This document shows positions 27,608 to 37,700 of a stretch of DNA of 64,000 nt, one piece after another. Within the stretch, counting starts at the first letter, position 1, and each line of letters opens with the position of its first letter. The notes below the pieces were generated by a model, which had not been told where the DNA came from, did no database searches, and saw only the letters and a list, made by a program, of their open reading frames with translations. The stretch is from Pedobacter psychrodurus (GTDB lineage Bacteria; Bacteroidota; Bacteroidia; Sphingobacteriales; Sphingobacteriaceae), in the NCBI RefSeq assembly GCF_004331735.1, contig NZ_SJSO01000020.1:48682-112681 (forward strand). The letters are read 5' to 3'. The position numbers and the translations under genes were made by a program.

Positions 27608-28543
27608 ATGAAAATTAAAACATTACAAGATCTGTCGGATAACTTTGAAGTGTTATCCCGGACAGAAGAAAAAGAAACTTTAGGAGGGGTTAACCTTATC
27701 TCAGCATATGATGGAAATATTTACGACTTGGACATGTCATATGCCGGATACATAAACAGCCCATTTAGTGATACAGATCCATTTAATTTAGGTGGGAGCT
27801 TTTCGTACGTAGTTGATGATGGTTATGGTACACCTATTACAATAAGTGTAAATGAATCTGATTGGGGATCTAATGCGTATGGACCAAATAGATTTACATT
27901 ACTTTATGTGGGATTGGATTTTGACATAAACGCTTCTTCAACAGACAAATTTTATTACGATAATGTAACAGGATATACCTTCTCCGCTAATCTTTTTCGA
28001 AGTATGCAAGTTGGAGGTGGATATGAATATGAGAGCTTGCCTGATATAACGGTTTCTGATAATGATATGGGTGAATATAGTGGATATACCATTTTTCAAA
28101 GTCAGTTACAGAAATATTTAAATTATGATGATTTAACAGGCGCATATTATGATTATTCCCAAATTAATTCAACTGCAACTCATTATGATGCAGATTATGT
28201 AGGGATGACAGCTGCTGGGTATGAACAACAAGCAATTAATGCACAGATTGCACGGGATAATGCTAATAGAGCAAGTTCAAATGATATGTCCGGCTTAATG
28301 AACCATTTAAATGGTTCAAAACTATACGCGGCCCAAAAAGCTTGGACGGATAACCCTATGAATCACGGCGTGCCATTTGATTATGCAGCCTATGCTAATT
28401 CAAGTCAGCCAATAACCGTACTTAACATAAGTGGCCCCGGAGGAGGAGCTTTTGCCTTAAAAGATTTTTATCTTCATTTAAAAGACCAATTAGGGGTACT
28501 TGGATATGATTATCTTATGAAGATGTTACATCGTATTCCATGA
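27608..28543 (+). CDS. Large double-glycine-leader precursor-like protein
   Basis: A 311-residue protein with no Sec signal peptide. Residues 1-27 form a double-glycine leader of the type exported by C39-peptidase ABC transporters: Leu16-Ser17, Glu20 and Gly26-Gly27 occupy positions -12, -11, -8, -2 and -1. The text NFEVLSRTEEKETLGG closely follows the leader consensus I recall for Bacteroidota natural-product precursors (TIGR04149 type). The predicted mature part of 284 residues has no cysteine, is rich in Tyr, Asp, Asn, Ser and Gly, and has no motif I recognise. It is far longer than a bacteriocin. It is followed, with a 4-base overlap, by a helical protein gene and then a glycosyltransferase. 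The exporter genes converge from the other side. Possibly a secreted toxin, adhesin or glycosylated surface protein. Confidence 0.75.
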   Translation: MKIKTLQDLSDNFEVLSRTEEKETLGGVNLISAYDGNIYDLDMSYAGYINSPFSDTDPFNLGGSFSYVVDDGYGTPITISVNESDWGSNAYGPNRFTLLYVGLDFDINASSTDKFYYDNVTGYTFSANLFRSMQVGGGYEYESLPDITVSDNDMGEYSGYTIFQSQLQKYLNYDDLTGAYYDYSQINSTATHYDADYVGMTAAGYEQQAINAQIARDNANRASSNDMSGLMNHLNGSKLYAAQKAWTDNPMNHGVPFDYAAYANSSQPITVLNISGPGGGAFALKDFYLHLKDQLGVLGYDYLMKMLHRIP

Positions 28544-29481
28544 TAGAAAGCAATTTTTATTTGTTAACAGGTTATTTAAATAATAACCTGTTAACAAATA
28601 GCTGTTATCAGCTAGGCACTAAGCTTGCTAATCCAAAAAATTTTATAAAAGAGATATTTTACCTTTTCGAATATGCAGCCATAAGTGAAAACGAATATTA
28701 TAATCATCTTGCTTTTTCATTTGTTGAAGAGTTAATATTTTCTGTAAATAAGGCTAAAGTAGAACAGTCTAACTGGAGTGTGCCATTGATTAGCCTTTTT
28801 TTAACAAAATTTAATCAACTGGGTTATTTTAATCTTGCCATTTCCAAAATTTACGAAAAAGCGGATGAAATAGGCCTTTTAATCGCTAATAATAAAGAAC
28901 TGAGGCAAGACCAATTGGTTTTAATATTAATTTATCTCGAACAGCGGGCAAAAGAAAACAAATTATTGGTTCCTGTTTTAAAAAAGACCAAGAAGATTCT
29001 GTCAAAAGAAAAATTATTTGATAATGTTTTGCCCTTTGATGAAGTGCTTAGAAATGCAGTTTTATTGAAACTACTATGTTTTGAAAGCAGCGAAATCCTT
29101 TATAAAGATAGTATGGATTTAGGCTTAGAACTTTTGGCTAATAAATTTGAAGATGACTTGAGAAGTGCAACAACACTAAGGAAAATGCTTTTTCTTTTTG
29201 ATGATCATTTGAACTTTGTTAGCAATGGATATTTAAGAGATTTCATGGATAAGAACCGAACTTCTTTCAAGGATGGTTTTTTATTATCTGAAACAATAGC
29301 GAAGAAAAATTTGGAAAAAGAATTAAAAATCTCAGTACATCAAAAAAATATTCCAAATGCGATAGAAAAGGAGCTCAATACACTTGACTTCAATAGTAAA
29401 TTAGATTTGGGATTTGATATTCTAATGGCAATGCAAGAAGGTACCTCACAAAAGAGGGCCTATTATTCCCTTTTAAATTAA
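28540..29481 (+). CDS. Unknown helical protein of the double-glycine cluster
   Basis: A 313-residue, mostly alpha-helical cytosolic protein that I do not recognise. It is Leu- and Lys-rich with helices such as AFSFVEELIFSVNKAKVEQ and QLVLILIYLEQRAKENK. No zinc ligands of the LanC type, no radical-SAM cysteines and no nucleotide-binding loop are visible, so it is not a lanthionine cyclase or SAM enzyme. Its ATG overlaps the precursor stop codon (ATGA), which indicates translational coupling. Codons 7-21 lie in a 19-bp inverted repeat. Its place between precursor and glycosyltransferase suggests a maturation, chaperone or immunity role. This is inference from context only. Confidence 0.7.
   Translation: MIESNFYLLTGYLNNNLLTNSCYQLGTKLANPKNFIKEIFYLFEYAAISENEYYNHLAFSFVEELIFSVNKAKVEQSNWSVPLISLFLTKFNQLGYFNLAISKIYEKADEIGLLIANNKELRQDQLVLILIYLEQRAKENKLLVPVLKKTKKILSKEKLFDNVLPFDEVLRNAVLLKLLCFESSEILYKDSMDLGLELLANKFEDDLRSATTLRKMLFLFDDHLNFVSNGYLRDFMDKNRTSFKDGFLLSETIAKKNLEKELKISVHQKNIPNAIEKELNTLDFNSKLDLGFDILMAMQEGTSQKRAYYSLLN
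28558..28600 (+). repeat. 19-bp perfect inverted repeat at the precursor/next-gene junction
   Basis: Arms 28558-28576 (T then ATTTGTTAACAGGTTATT) and 28582-28600 are perfect reverse complements with a five-base spacer. The RNA would form a very stable hairpin 14 bases after the precursor stop codon and inside the start of the next gene. A second small hairpin, TAGCTG/CAGCTA (28599-28614), adjoins it. No T-tract follows, so it is not a standard terminator. It may stabilise precursor mRNA or lower translation downstream. Confidence 0.8.
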
Positions 29482-29486
29482 ATATT

Positions 29487-30722
29487 TTGCCAAACATATT
29501 TTATTTTGAAACACCATCTGAGGCTTTTGGGCATGGTGTAGGAAGCTATACAAACAATTTGTTAGGAGCACTTGATGAACTAGATTCATCTTGTAAGCTT
29601 TATTATGTGCGCTTAAGCTTTAATAAGCAAGCAGGCTTTTCTTCCAAAAAAATTAACGCTAAGCGAACGGATATACAAATTGTGTTAAATGATACCAACG
29701 TTAAGCAAGGTCAGTCTGAAATAGGCTTAAAGCCACTTATGGCCAGAGCAGTGATTTGTTTATTGTCTAATTTTTTTGATGAAAAAGTTAAAACAGTTTT
29801 CCATTTAAATACAGTTTTACAATTGGCCTTAGCCGATCTCGCAACTGAATATGAATTTAAGGTAGTTTATACAAACCACGTTTCTTTGTGGCGCGTATTT
29901 TATCAAAACAACCTTAATGAATTTATAAAAGACTGGAAAAGTGAGGATGTTAATAACAAAAAGAATGCTTTTTTTCGATCTATTGTTTTAGAAAAAAAAC
30001 TTTGTCAACAGTCCGACCATATCATTAGTTTAACCGATGAATCCAAACGGTTTGTGCAGAAATATTATGGTCTTTCTGATCAGAATCAAGTGCATGTTAT
30101 ACCTAATGGTTTAATCATAGATAATCAAAGTAAAGGCTTAAGCAGAGAAATAATTAAATTGCGATTAGGATTTAACAATAACGACTTTATATTTCTCTAT
30201 TTGGGAAGATTAACAGAGCAAAAAGGTGTAGATACACTAATCAAATCATTTTCTAAAGCAGTTAAGTCTATGCCAAATGCAAGGCTATTAATTGTAGGTA
30301 AAGGAAATATGGAGCATTACCTTGAAATTAGCGCTCAATTTTGTGCTAAAATTTCATTTACAGGTTATGCAGATAAAGAAAATGTTAAGCGTTACTGTGC
30401 TATTGCAGATGTTGGCTTAATCCCGTCTATGACAGAACAAAGTAGCTTTACAGTCCTTGAAATGTTAAGTTATAATATACCAATGATAGTTTCTGATATC
30501 CCAGCCTTTGAAAAACCTTTTAAGGATAAAATAAATGTTATTAAAGCGGAAACAGATACTTTAGGCAGAGTTGACGAAAAAAATCTTGCCACTCAAATGT
30601 TAAACCTTTACAAAAACCCAGAATTGAGAAATAGACTGAGTAAAAATGGCAAGACTTTATTTGAAGCGCATTTTACTGCTAGACACATGGCAGAAAAAAC
30701 CATTCAACTTTACTTAAGCTAG
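29487..30722 (+). CDS. GT4-type glycosyltransferase of the double-glycine cluster
   Basis: A 411-residue GT-B fold glycosyltransferase. N-terminal NIFYFETPSEAFGHGVGSYTNNLLGAL is the acceptor-domain glycine loop. The GT4 domain follows: HVIPNGLII, FIFLYLGRLTEQKGVDTLIKSF, ARLLIVGKGNM and the E-x7-E region GLIPSMTEQSSFTVLEMLSY. I recall a glycosyltransferase family (TIGR04157) linked to double-glycine peptide systems of Bacteroidota, and this gene fits by context. It may glycosylate the precursor or an associated glycan. The start is TTG, since no ATG is available and the conserved N-terminus begins right there, 5 bases after the previous stop. The stop lies 3 bases from the convergent HlyD stop. 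Confidence 0.85.
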   Translation: MPNIFYFETPSEAFGHGVGSYTNNLLGALDELDSSCKLYYVRLSFNKQAGFSSKKINAKRTDIQIVLNDTNVKQGQSEIGLKPLMARAVICLLSNFFDEKVKTVFHLNTVLQLALADLATEYEFKVVYTNHVSLWRVFYQNNLNEFIKDWKSEDVNNKKNAFFRSIVLEKKLCQQSDHIISLTDESKRFVQKYYGLSDQNQVHVIPNGLIIDNQSKGLSREIIKLRLGFNNNDFIFLYLGRLTEQKGVDTLIKSFSKAVKSMPNARLLIVGKGNMEHYLEISAQFCAKISFTGYADKENVKRYCAIADVGLIPSMTEQSSFTVLEMLSYNIPMIVSDIPAFEKPFKDKINVIKAETDTLGRVDEKNLATQMLNLYKNPELRNRLSKNGKTLFEAHFTARHMAEKTIQLYLS

Positions 30723-30725
30723 TTT

Positions 30726-32045
30726 TTACTTGTTCACCACATATTTGAGGTTATCAAATAATCTTTGAATCAATTTCCGATCATTGGTTATAATCTCAGC
30801 ACTGCCCTTAGCTTCGGCTTTAAAGTCGAGCTTTTTCCCATAATTGGTTTTAAGTCCATCGTCAAACTTTACTAAAGCCAGGTAGGTTTCCATATCTCCT
30901 TTTTCTGTTTTCTCGGTGTTGGTGGTAAGGGAAATAGAGGTAACGTGACCTTTTATGCTCCCATACTCCATGTAAGGATAATTATCCAGTTTTACGATTA
31001 CTTCCTGGCCAATCTTAACCTTTCCTGATCCATTTGCAGGTAAAACAACCTGGCCAAGGGGTTCTTCATTATTGGGTATAATGGTGAATACTTGTTCGCC
31101 ACTTTGTAAGAATTGATTTTCATTATAAAATTTTAAAAACTGTACTTTCCCTCCAAATGGCGCCCTAAAAACGTAACGTTGTTCCCAGCTTTTAATATTA
31201 TCAACTAGGTCGTTATAAGCAGAAATGAGTTTAATATTTAACTCACTGTTTTTTTCAGGTTTTTGAATATCTAATTCTTGTATTTTTCCTTCGGTTTGCT
31301 GGCTACTTTGTTTGGTTTGCACGAGGTTATTAATAGCCGCCTGTAATGCATCTTTGTTAGCGATGTAACTCATCTCCGTTTTATCTAGTTCAGCTTCACT
31401 GATTACCTTGTTCTTAAAAAGAGTAGAGTCTCTTTGATAAAACTTATGGGCATAGGTTAATGATTTGTTAGCCATTTCGACTCTGGTTTTGGCACTCTCC
31501 ATTGCTTTTTCCTGTTCTACCAGTAGATTTGCCAAATTCTGCCCTTGTTTATCAAATAGCTTATCATATTTATAATTGGTGTATTCTTGCAGGCTGCTTA
31601 CAAAAGCATAATACTTGCTATTTAACTCACCTAATGATAAAGTACTCGGTAACCGATTTTTAAGTGTAAGAATAGATTCCTTGGACGGATTAATGTTTTT
31701 AAGCATACTATCTATATAGAAAACAATGGCTGGATTTGTTGGGTTTTCTATATAAGCAATAATTTGTCCTTCTTTAACCACATCCATTGATTTAATTCCA
31801 TTAAGCTTTAATTTTCCACTGCCATTTGCGACTAGCTTAATAGGTGAGATATTTGAATTGATCACAATTTGCCCAGGAACAACATCCGGGTAGCGAACAA
31901 GCCAACCAAAAACAAACATCAAGGTAAAAATAAAGCCTACAATTATACTTACCCAAAAACCAAACTTAGTGGGCATTCTTTCTATGATATGTTGTACCTG
32001 CTCTGTACGCTGTTTATGGTGGTAGATTTCAGAATCCTTTTGCAT
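30726..32045 (-). CDS. HlyD-family periplasmic adaptor (membrane fusion protein)
   Basis: A 439-residue adaptor for the C39 ABC exporter immediately upstream. One N-terminal transmembrane helix (about residues 29-50, FWVSIIVGFIFTLMFVFGWLV), a lipoyl-like half motif (VNGSGKLKLNGI, VKEGQIIAYIENP), a long coiled coil (about 130-260), then the second lipoyl half (VFRAPFGGKVQFLKF) and a beta-barrel (GQEVIVKLDNYPYMEYGSIKGHV). This order is that of the HlyD/bacteriocin accessory family. It spans the periplasm to meet a TolC-like channel, which is not encoded here. It starts 20 bases after the exporter stop, so the two form an operon convergent with the precursor genes. Confidence 0.92.
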   Translation of the reverse strand: MQKDSEIYHHKQRTEQVQHIIERMPTKFGFWVSIIVGFIFTLMFVFGWLVRYPDVVPGQIVINSNISPIKLVANGSGKLKLNGIKSMDVVKEGQIIAYIENPTNPAIVFYIDSMLKNINPSKESILTLKNRLPSTLSLGELNSKYYAFVSSLQEYTNYKYDKLFDKQGQNLANLLVEQEKAMESAKTRVEMANKSLTYAHKFYQRDSTLFKNKVISEAELDKTEMSYIANKDALQAAINNLVQTKQSSQQTEGKIQELDIQKPEKNSELNIKLISAYNDLVDNIKSWEQRYVFRAPFGGKVQFLKFYNENQFLQSGEQVFTIIPNNEEPLGQVVLPANGSGKVKIGQEVIVKLDNYPYMEYGSIKGHVTSISLTTNTEKTEKGDMETYLALVKFDDGLKTNYGKKLDFKAEAKGSAEIITNDRKLIQRLFDNLKYVVNK

Positions 32046-32065
32046 TTTAATTGTATAAGATATAG

Positions 32066-34309
32066 TTAATTTAAAGGCTCTACAGTTTCAGCAGCCTCTA
32101 GTTGCGATTGAACCAATTGGAAATATTTCCCTTTTTGGGTCATTAATGATTGGTGATTACCCATCTCTACGATAGTTCCTCCTTGCATTACCACAATCTG
32201 ATCAGCTTTGCGTATGGTGCTCAATCGGTGTGCAATAACAATAACTGTTTTTTCTTTGAAAACCTGATCTAGGGCATCGACAATTTTCTTTTCATTTAGC
32301 GTATCTAAACTGTTGGTTGCCTCATCAAAAAATAAATAATCGGGATTTTTATATAAGGCTCTTGCAATCAAAACCCGCTGCTTTTGCCCTCCGCTTAATC
32401 CCCGTCCTTGTTCACCCATCATGGTTTGATATCCCAGAGGCAAGGCCTCAATTTCAGAAGCAATATTTGCAGTATCCAATGCCTTTTTAAGTCTTTCGTA
32501 ATCTATTTTCTCGTCATCTAGCACTACATTATTTAAAATAGTATCATTAAAAATTTTTCCATCCTGCATTACCGCTCCACATTTATCCCGCCATTGTTTA
32601 AGACTAATATTATTGACATTCATGTTGCCAATTTTAATATCACCATAACTGGGTTTGTATAAGCGCAGCAACAATTTCAATAATGTCGATTTTCCACTTC
32701 CACTATCTCCAACAATAGCTGTTACTTTACCTTCTGGTATAATCAGTCGTACGCCTCTTAATACAGGATTAGAGGTGGGCGTGTATTGAAAGCCCAGGTT
32801 ATTAATAACCAGGCTTTTGTCCTGTGGCAGGTCAATTGGGTTTGTTCCAACATTTTCCGTTTCATCTTCAAGCTGATGGATTTCATTTAAACGCAAAAAA
32901 GAAATCTGGGCAAACTGAAATGAAATAATGAATTGGATAAACTGTACCACAGGTGCATTTAACATCCCGATGATGAACTGTGTTGAGATCATCACCCCAA
33001 ATGTCATTTCGCCACTAATTACGGCTTTAGCACAGAAAAAAGTAATAAACAGATTTTTTAAATTATCTATAAACTGGGCACCTAAATTTTGAGTATTGGT
33101 AACGCTTAAAACCCTTAAATTAACCTGGTACAACCTCGCCTGGATATCTTCCCATTTCCATCTCTTCGGTTTTTCATAATTATTGATTTTGATATCTTGT
33201 ATACTAGCGATAGTCTCCACCCAATAACTTTGGTTTTTACTTACGAGTTCGAAATACTCCCAGTCTAACTTTTTTCTTAGCTTTAAAAAGGCCATAACCC
33301 AGACAACATATATGATGCTACCGATCAGGAAGATCCAGAAAATGACTGTGTTATAGATGAGCAGAATAACGCCAAATACGATGAATGTAAGGGTTGAGAA
33401 AACCATATTCAGAGAGTTGTTCATAATAAAACTCCTTATACGTTCGTGGTCCTGGGCCCTTTGTAAAATATCACCAGTCAATTTGTTCTCAAAAAACGTA
33501 ATGGGCAACACCATTAATTTGATTAGATAATCAGAAATCAACGCAATATTTACCCTTGAGGTAACGTGAAGCAGGATCCAGTCTCTTGCCATATTACTAA
33601 GCAGTATGCTTAAATAAATAGCAATGTTTGCAATAAGAACTACATTGATAAAGTTAAGATCGTGTGTTTGTATACCAACATCTATTACAGCCTTACTGAT
33701 GAATGGTAAAAAGCCCTGCAAAATGGTTACCAATAGCATTACCACGAATAGATTGATAAAACTTTTTTTGTAGGGTCTGAAATAATTTAAGAAATTATAA
33801 AAAGTCTTGCGTCGGTCTATTTTTTCATTTGCCTGCCTTTCATAGAAATCAGCCTGCGGCTCAATAGCCATTAAAACAAGCTTTTCCTGTACTTCGCCAT
33901 AGCCTTTTTTTATTGTTTTTGAAGCAAATTCGTTAGATTTGTAGCTTACATAACCTTTGGCTGGGTCGGCAACATAGATGGTGCCTCGACTTAAATCTAA
34001 ACCTTTCTTTGCTTTCGTTTTATAAACAACAACAAAATGGCTGTTATCCCAATGAACAATCGCTGGCAAAGGTATTTTATGCAATAAATCTTCAACTGTA
34101 CATTTTAACGAAAGGGTCCGAAGTCCAATGGCTTCACTGGCATGGCTTAGGTCTAAAAATGATACTCCTTCTTTGGTAATTCCGCATTTATCCCGCATGT
34201 ATTGCAAAGAATAAAATTTACCATAGTATTTGGCAATCATTTTCAAACATGCAGGACCACAGTCCATCATGTCCATTTGTCTGTCCAGCGGAAATCTAGA
34301 GATTGGCAT
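32066..34309 (-). CDS. Peptidase-containing ABC exporter (C39-TMD-NBD)
   Basis: A 747-residue exporter that cleaves double-glycine leaders and translocates the cargo. The N-terminal C39 peptidase (1-130) retains its catalytic set: Gln and Cys in DRQMDMMDCGPACLKM, His in WDNSHFVVVY and Asp in VADPAKG. Six membrane segments span about 175-460. The ATPase domain (about 500-735) has Walker A GDSGSGKSTLL, signature LSGGQKQR, Walker B YLFFDEATNSLD and H-loop VIAHRLSTI. An intact peptidase and the linked double-glycine precursor support a matched export system. The region upstream is shared with the divergent beta-galactosidase gene. Confidence 0.95.
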   Translation of the reverse strand: MPISRFPLDRQMDMMDCGPACLKMIAKYYGKFYSLQYMRDKCGITKEGVSFLDLSHASEAIGLRTLSLKCTVEDLLHKIPLPAIVHWDNSHFVVVYKTKAKKGLDLSRGTIYVADPAKGYVSYKSNEFASKTIKKGYGEVQEKLVLMAIEPQADFYERQANEKIDRRKTFYNFLNYFRPYKKSFINLFVVMLLVTILQGFLPFISKAVIDVGIQTHDLNFINVVLIANIAIYLSILLSNMARDWILLHVTSRVNIALISDYLIKLMVLPITFFENKLTGDILQRAQDHERIRSFIMNNSLNMVFSTLTFIVFGVILLIYNTVIFWIFLIGSIIYVVWVMAFLKLRKKLDWEYFELVSKNQSYWVETIASIQDIKINNYEKPKRWKWEDIQARLYQVNLRVLSVTNTQNLGAQFIDNLKNLFITFFCAKAVISGEMTFGVMISTQFIIGMLNAPVVQFIQFIISFQFAQISFLRLNEIHQLEDETENVGTNPIDLPQDKSLVINNLGFQYTPTSNPVLRGVRLIIPEGKVTAIVGDSGSGKSTLLKLLLRLYKPSYGDIKIGNMNVNNISLKQWRDKCGAVMQDGKIFNDTILNNVVLDDEKIDYERLKKALDTANIASEIEALPLGYQTMMGEQGRGLSGGQKQRVLIARALYKNPDYLFFDEATNSLDTLNEKKIVDALDQVFKEKTVIVIAHRLSTIRKADQIVVMQGGTIVEMGNHQSLMTQKGKYFQLVQSQLEAAETVEPLN

Positions 34310-34387
34310 TAAGTAGATGTATAATTAGCATACTAACATACCCATAAAAAAATATTCAGCCTAACTAACTGTTCTTCTATTTTAGCG

Positions 34388-34397
34388 CAAACGTTTG
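34388..34397. promoter_or_regulatory. LacI-family operator near the exporter start
   Basis: A perfect palindrome CAAACGTTTG with left flank TTTAGCG, i.e. the inverse orientation of the site at 34682. It lies 78 bases upstream of the ABC exporter start. It may belong to the galactosidase promoter as a distal loop site, or may regulate the exporter too. Confidence 0.55.
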
Positions 34398-34681
34398 ACT
34401 ATTCTTGTTTAAAAAGCCCACTGCTTTCATGTTGTCATTTTTAATTCCTCACATTTGTATAGCATTCTAAAAATCGCGTGGTATAAGTATTTCAATAAAA
34501 TATAATTTACACTGCTATTTACCCTGCTTTGAGAAATATAAAGTGTCACTGTGTTTAATAGAACAGGTTTTTTCCTTCTTTGAGGCAGTTCTATAGTAAA
34601 GGTTACAATACGATAGTTTTAGGCGTCAGATTGTGAAATCTATCCTAGTAAATTTAACTTCTCAGTAACATATTTAAAACT

Positions 34682-34691
34682 CAAACGTTTG
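34682..34691. promoter_or_regulatory. LacI-family operator near the beta-galactosidase start
   Basis: CAAACGTTTG followed by CGCTAAAAC, 73 bases before the beta-galactosidase start codon. It is identical in core to the sites at 7707 and 7971 upstream of the SusCD operon, and so links the two loci into one predicted regulon. Confidence 0.6.
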
Positions 34692-34764
34692 CGCTAAAAC
34701 ATTTTCATTATTATCAGTTAATCATCAGTAATTTGGATCAACAAACCAAAATTATACACACAGC

Positions 34765-37700
34765 ATGAAGAGAAAGTTAACCCTTTTATTTACATCATTA
34801 TTTATTGCCGGGCAAATCAGTGCACAAGATCTGCCCTCAGAACTGCAAACCCCAGAAGTGGTTTCAGTAAACCGATTGCCTATGCGGGCATCGGCTTTTG
34901 CTTTCGAAAACCAAGATTTAGCAACTAAAAGAGCTAAAGAAAAATCAGAATATTTTTTATCATTAAATGGTGCCTGGAAATTTAACTGGGTAAAAGATCC
35001 ACGTAAAAGACCTACAGATTTTTATAAAGTAGATTTTGATGATAAAGCCTGGGATAATTTTAAAGTACCTGCCAATTGGGAAGTAAATGGTTATGGTACC
35101 CCAATTTACGTAAACCAACCATATGAATTTGCCGGCCGACAGCTAACAGGGGCAAAAATGAACCCGCCATTCGATATTCCTGCAGATAATAATCCAGTGG
35201 GTTCTTACCGTAAAAAAATCAATATTCCGGCTAACTGGAGCGGTAGGCAAGTGTTTATCAGCTTAGGTGCTGTTAAATCTGCCTTTTATATTTGGGTTAA
35301 CGGGAAAAAAGTTGGTTATAGTGAAGATAGTAAACTGGCTGCAGAATTCGATATTACCAAATATGTTAAACCAGGTGAAAATACCATTGCACTACAGGTT
35401 TACAGGTGGAGCGATGGAAGTTATTTAGAATGCCAGGATATGTGGCGCATATCGGGGATAGAGCGTGAGGTTTATTTATATTCTACACCAAAGTTAGATA
35501 TCCGCGATTTCAAAGTGATTGGAAATTTGGATGCCACTTATACCAACGGATTGCTAAATGTAGATTTAGCGGTAGAAAATTATAAAATCGATCAACGTAC
35601 CAACCACAGCCGCCCGGATAGTTTTTATGTAGCGCTTGATTTAGTTGATGCTAAAGGAACTCATGTTTGGAAAGATGCTACCACAATCCAAAAAGTGTTG
35701 GGCAATTATAAAACTGATCTTTCTTTTAAAACACAGATCAGTAATGTGAAAAACTGGTCGGCAGAAATTCCTTATTTATATACGCTTTACATCACTTTAA
35801 AAGATAAAAACAATAAAATAATCGAAGTAATTCCACAACGCGTGGGTTTCCGATCGGTAGAAATTAAAGGCAGCGATTTATTGGTAAATGGCAAACGTGT
35901 ATTTTTAAAAGGTGTAAACAGGCACGAGCATAATGCCACACAAGGCCATACTTTAACCCATGCCGATATGGAAAAAGATATGGAAATGATGAAAAAACTG
36001 AATGTAAATGCAGTTCGTCATTCTCATTATCCGCCCGATCCTTATTGGATGGAACTTTGCGATGAATATGGTTTGTATGTGATAGACGAAGCCAATATTG
36101 AATCCCACGGCCGTTATTACAGCCTAGAAACCTCATTTGCCAATGATAAACAATGGCGTGTTCCACACCTTGAGCGTATTACAAGGATGTACGAAAGAGA
36201 TAAAAACCATGCATCTGTAATTACTTGGTCGTTAGGTAACGAAGCCGGTAACGGTGTTAACTTTTACGAAGCTTACCAATGGCTTAAAGGAAAAGATTTC
36301 CGTCCGGTACAATACGAAAGGGCTGAGAGCGACTTCAATACCGACATGATTGTTCCGCAATATCCTTCGCCAAATTATCTGCCACGTTATTCGAAACAGG
36401 ATAAAGAAACCCGCCCGTTTATTATGAGCGAGTATGCCCACATTATGGGTAACAGTTTGGGTAATTTTAAAGAATATTGGGATGCCATCGAGAACAACCC
36501 TAAACTGCAGGGTGGTTTCGTTTGGGAATGGATAGATCAAGCAATCGATACCGTTAAAAACGGTAAACGCATTATGGCTTATGGAGGCGATTTCCCGCTA
36601 AGTGGCCCCGTTGACGAAAACTTTAGTGATAACGATTTTTGCGTAAAGGGTGTAGTTACCGCATACCGCGGCATGACGCCAATGGCGGTGGAATTAAAAA
36701 AAGTACATCAATATATCAAAACGACTTTTAATGGCACCAACCAGATTAATGTGAATAACAGCTATTTCATTAAAGATATTAGCAATGTACAATTAAACTG
36801 GGAATTGGTAGAGGATGGAAAAGTGATTCAGAGTGGTGTGGTAAGCAATCTTAATATTAATGCACGCCAAACACAGCTATTAACCTTACCATTTAAAACG
36901 AATTATGCAGTAGGCAAAGAATATTTCTTAAATGTGCATTATCGCTTAAAAACACCTGAACCATTTTTAGAAAAGGGTTATGAGATTGCTTACGAGCAGA
37001 TTGCCTTAGCAGGTACACCAAAAGCAAATGCTTATGCCAGCAACAAGAAAACTTTAAAAGTTGAGCAGACAGCAGAAAAAGCTGTTGTTAAAGGAAGCGA
37101 TTTTACGATCACTTTCGATTTAACTAAAGGAATGTTAACAAGTTATGTTTCTAAAGGGCAGGAGCTATTGGCTTCAGGACCTCAACCTGGATTTTACCGT
37201 GCACCAACCGATAACGATATCGGTGCAGGCCTAAACACTAAATTGCGCATGTGGCGCAATGTGTATCAGGATAATAGTGCAAGCAATATTAAATCAACTG
37301 TAAATTCAACTGCTGATGGCTTTACCTTAACCGTCAAATCATCATTGCTTAAAGGTGATGCAGAAACCACACAAGAATTTAATGTATTGGCCGACGGAAC
37401 AATTAAAGTAAACAATCAATTTAAAGCAGTAACAGGGAATTACAAAAGTTTAATGCGCATCGGTAACGATCTGCAATTGAAAAATGATTACAGCAATATT
37501 CAATGGTATGGCCGTGGTCCGGGTGAAAATTATGTAGATAGAAAAACGGCCTCATTAATTGGTACTTATAAATCTACGGTTTCTGATCAGTATTTTTCTT
37601 ATGCACGCCCACAGGAAAGTGGTAATAAAACCGATGTACGCTGGGTAACTTTTACCAATAAAGCTGGCAAGGGTTTACGTTTCGAATTTGCCGATCAGTT

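Larger units (their letters stand above)
34310..34764. promoter_or_regulatory. Divergent regulatory region between exporter and beta-galactosidase
   Basis: 455 gene-free bases with two LacI-type palindromes, 34388-34397 and 34682-34691, in opposite orientations and each about 80 bases from a start codon. Their extended text TCAAACGTTTGCGCTAAAA is shared over 19 bases when one is inverted. The distance of 294 bases equals 28 turns at 10.5 bp per turn, which would favour a repression loop. No clear TAnnTTTG element was placed. Confidence 0.5.

Noticed and set aside
27608..30722. Interpretation of the double-glycine cluster as a lanthipeptide or disulfide-bacteriocin locus
   Set aside because: The precursor has no cysteine, and no lanthionine dehydratase, LanC-like zinc site or radical-SAM motif is visible in the neighbours.
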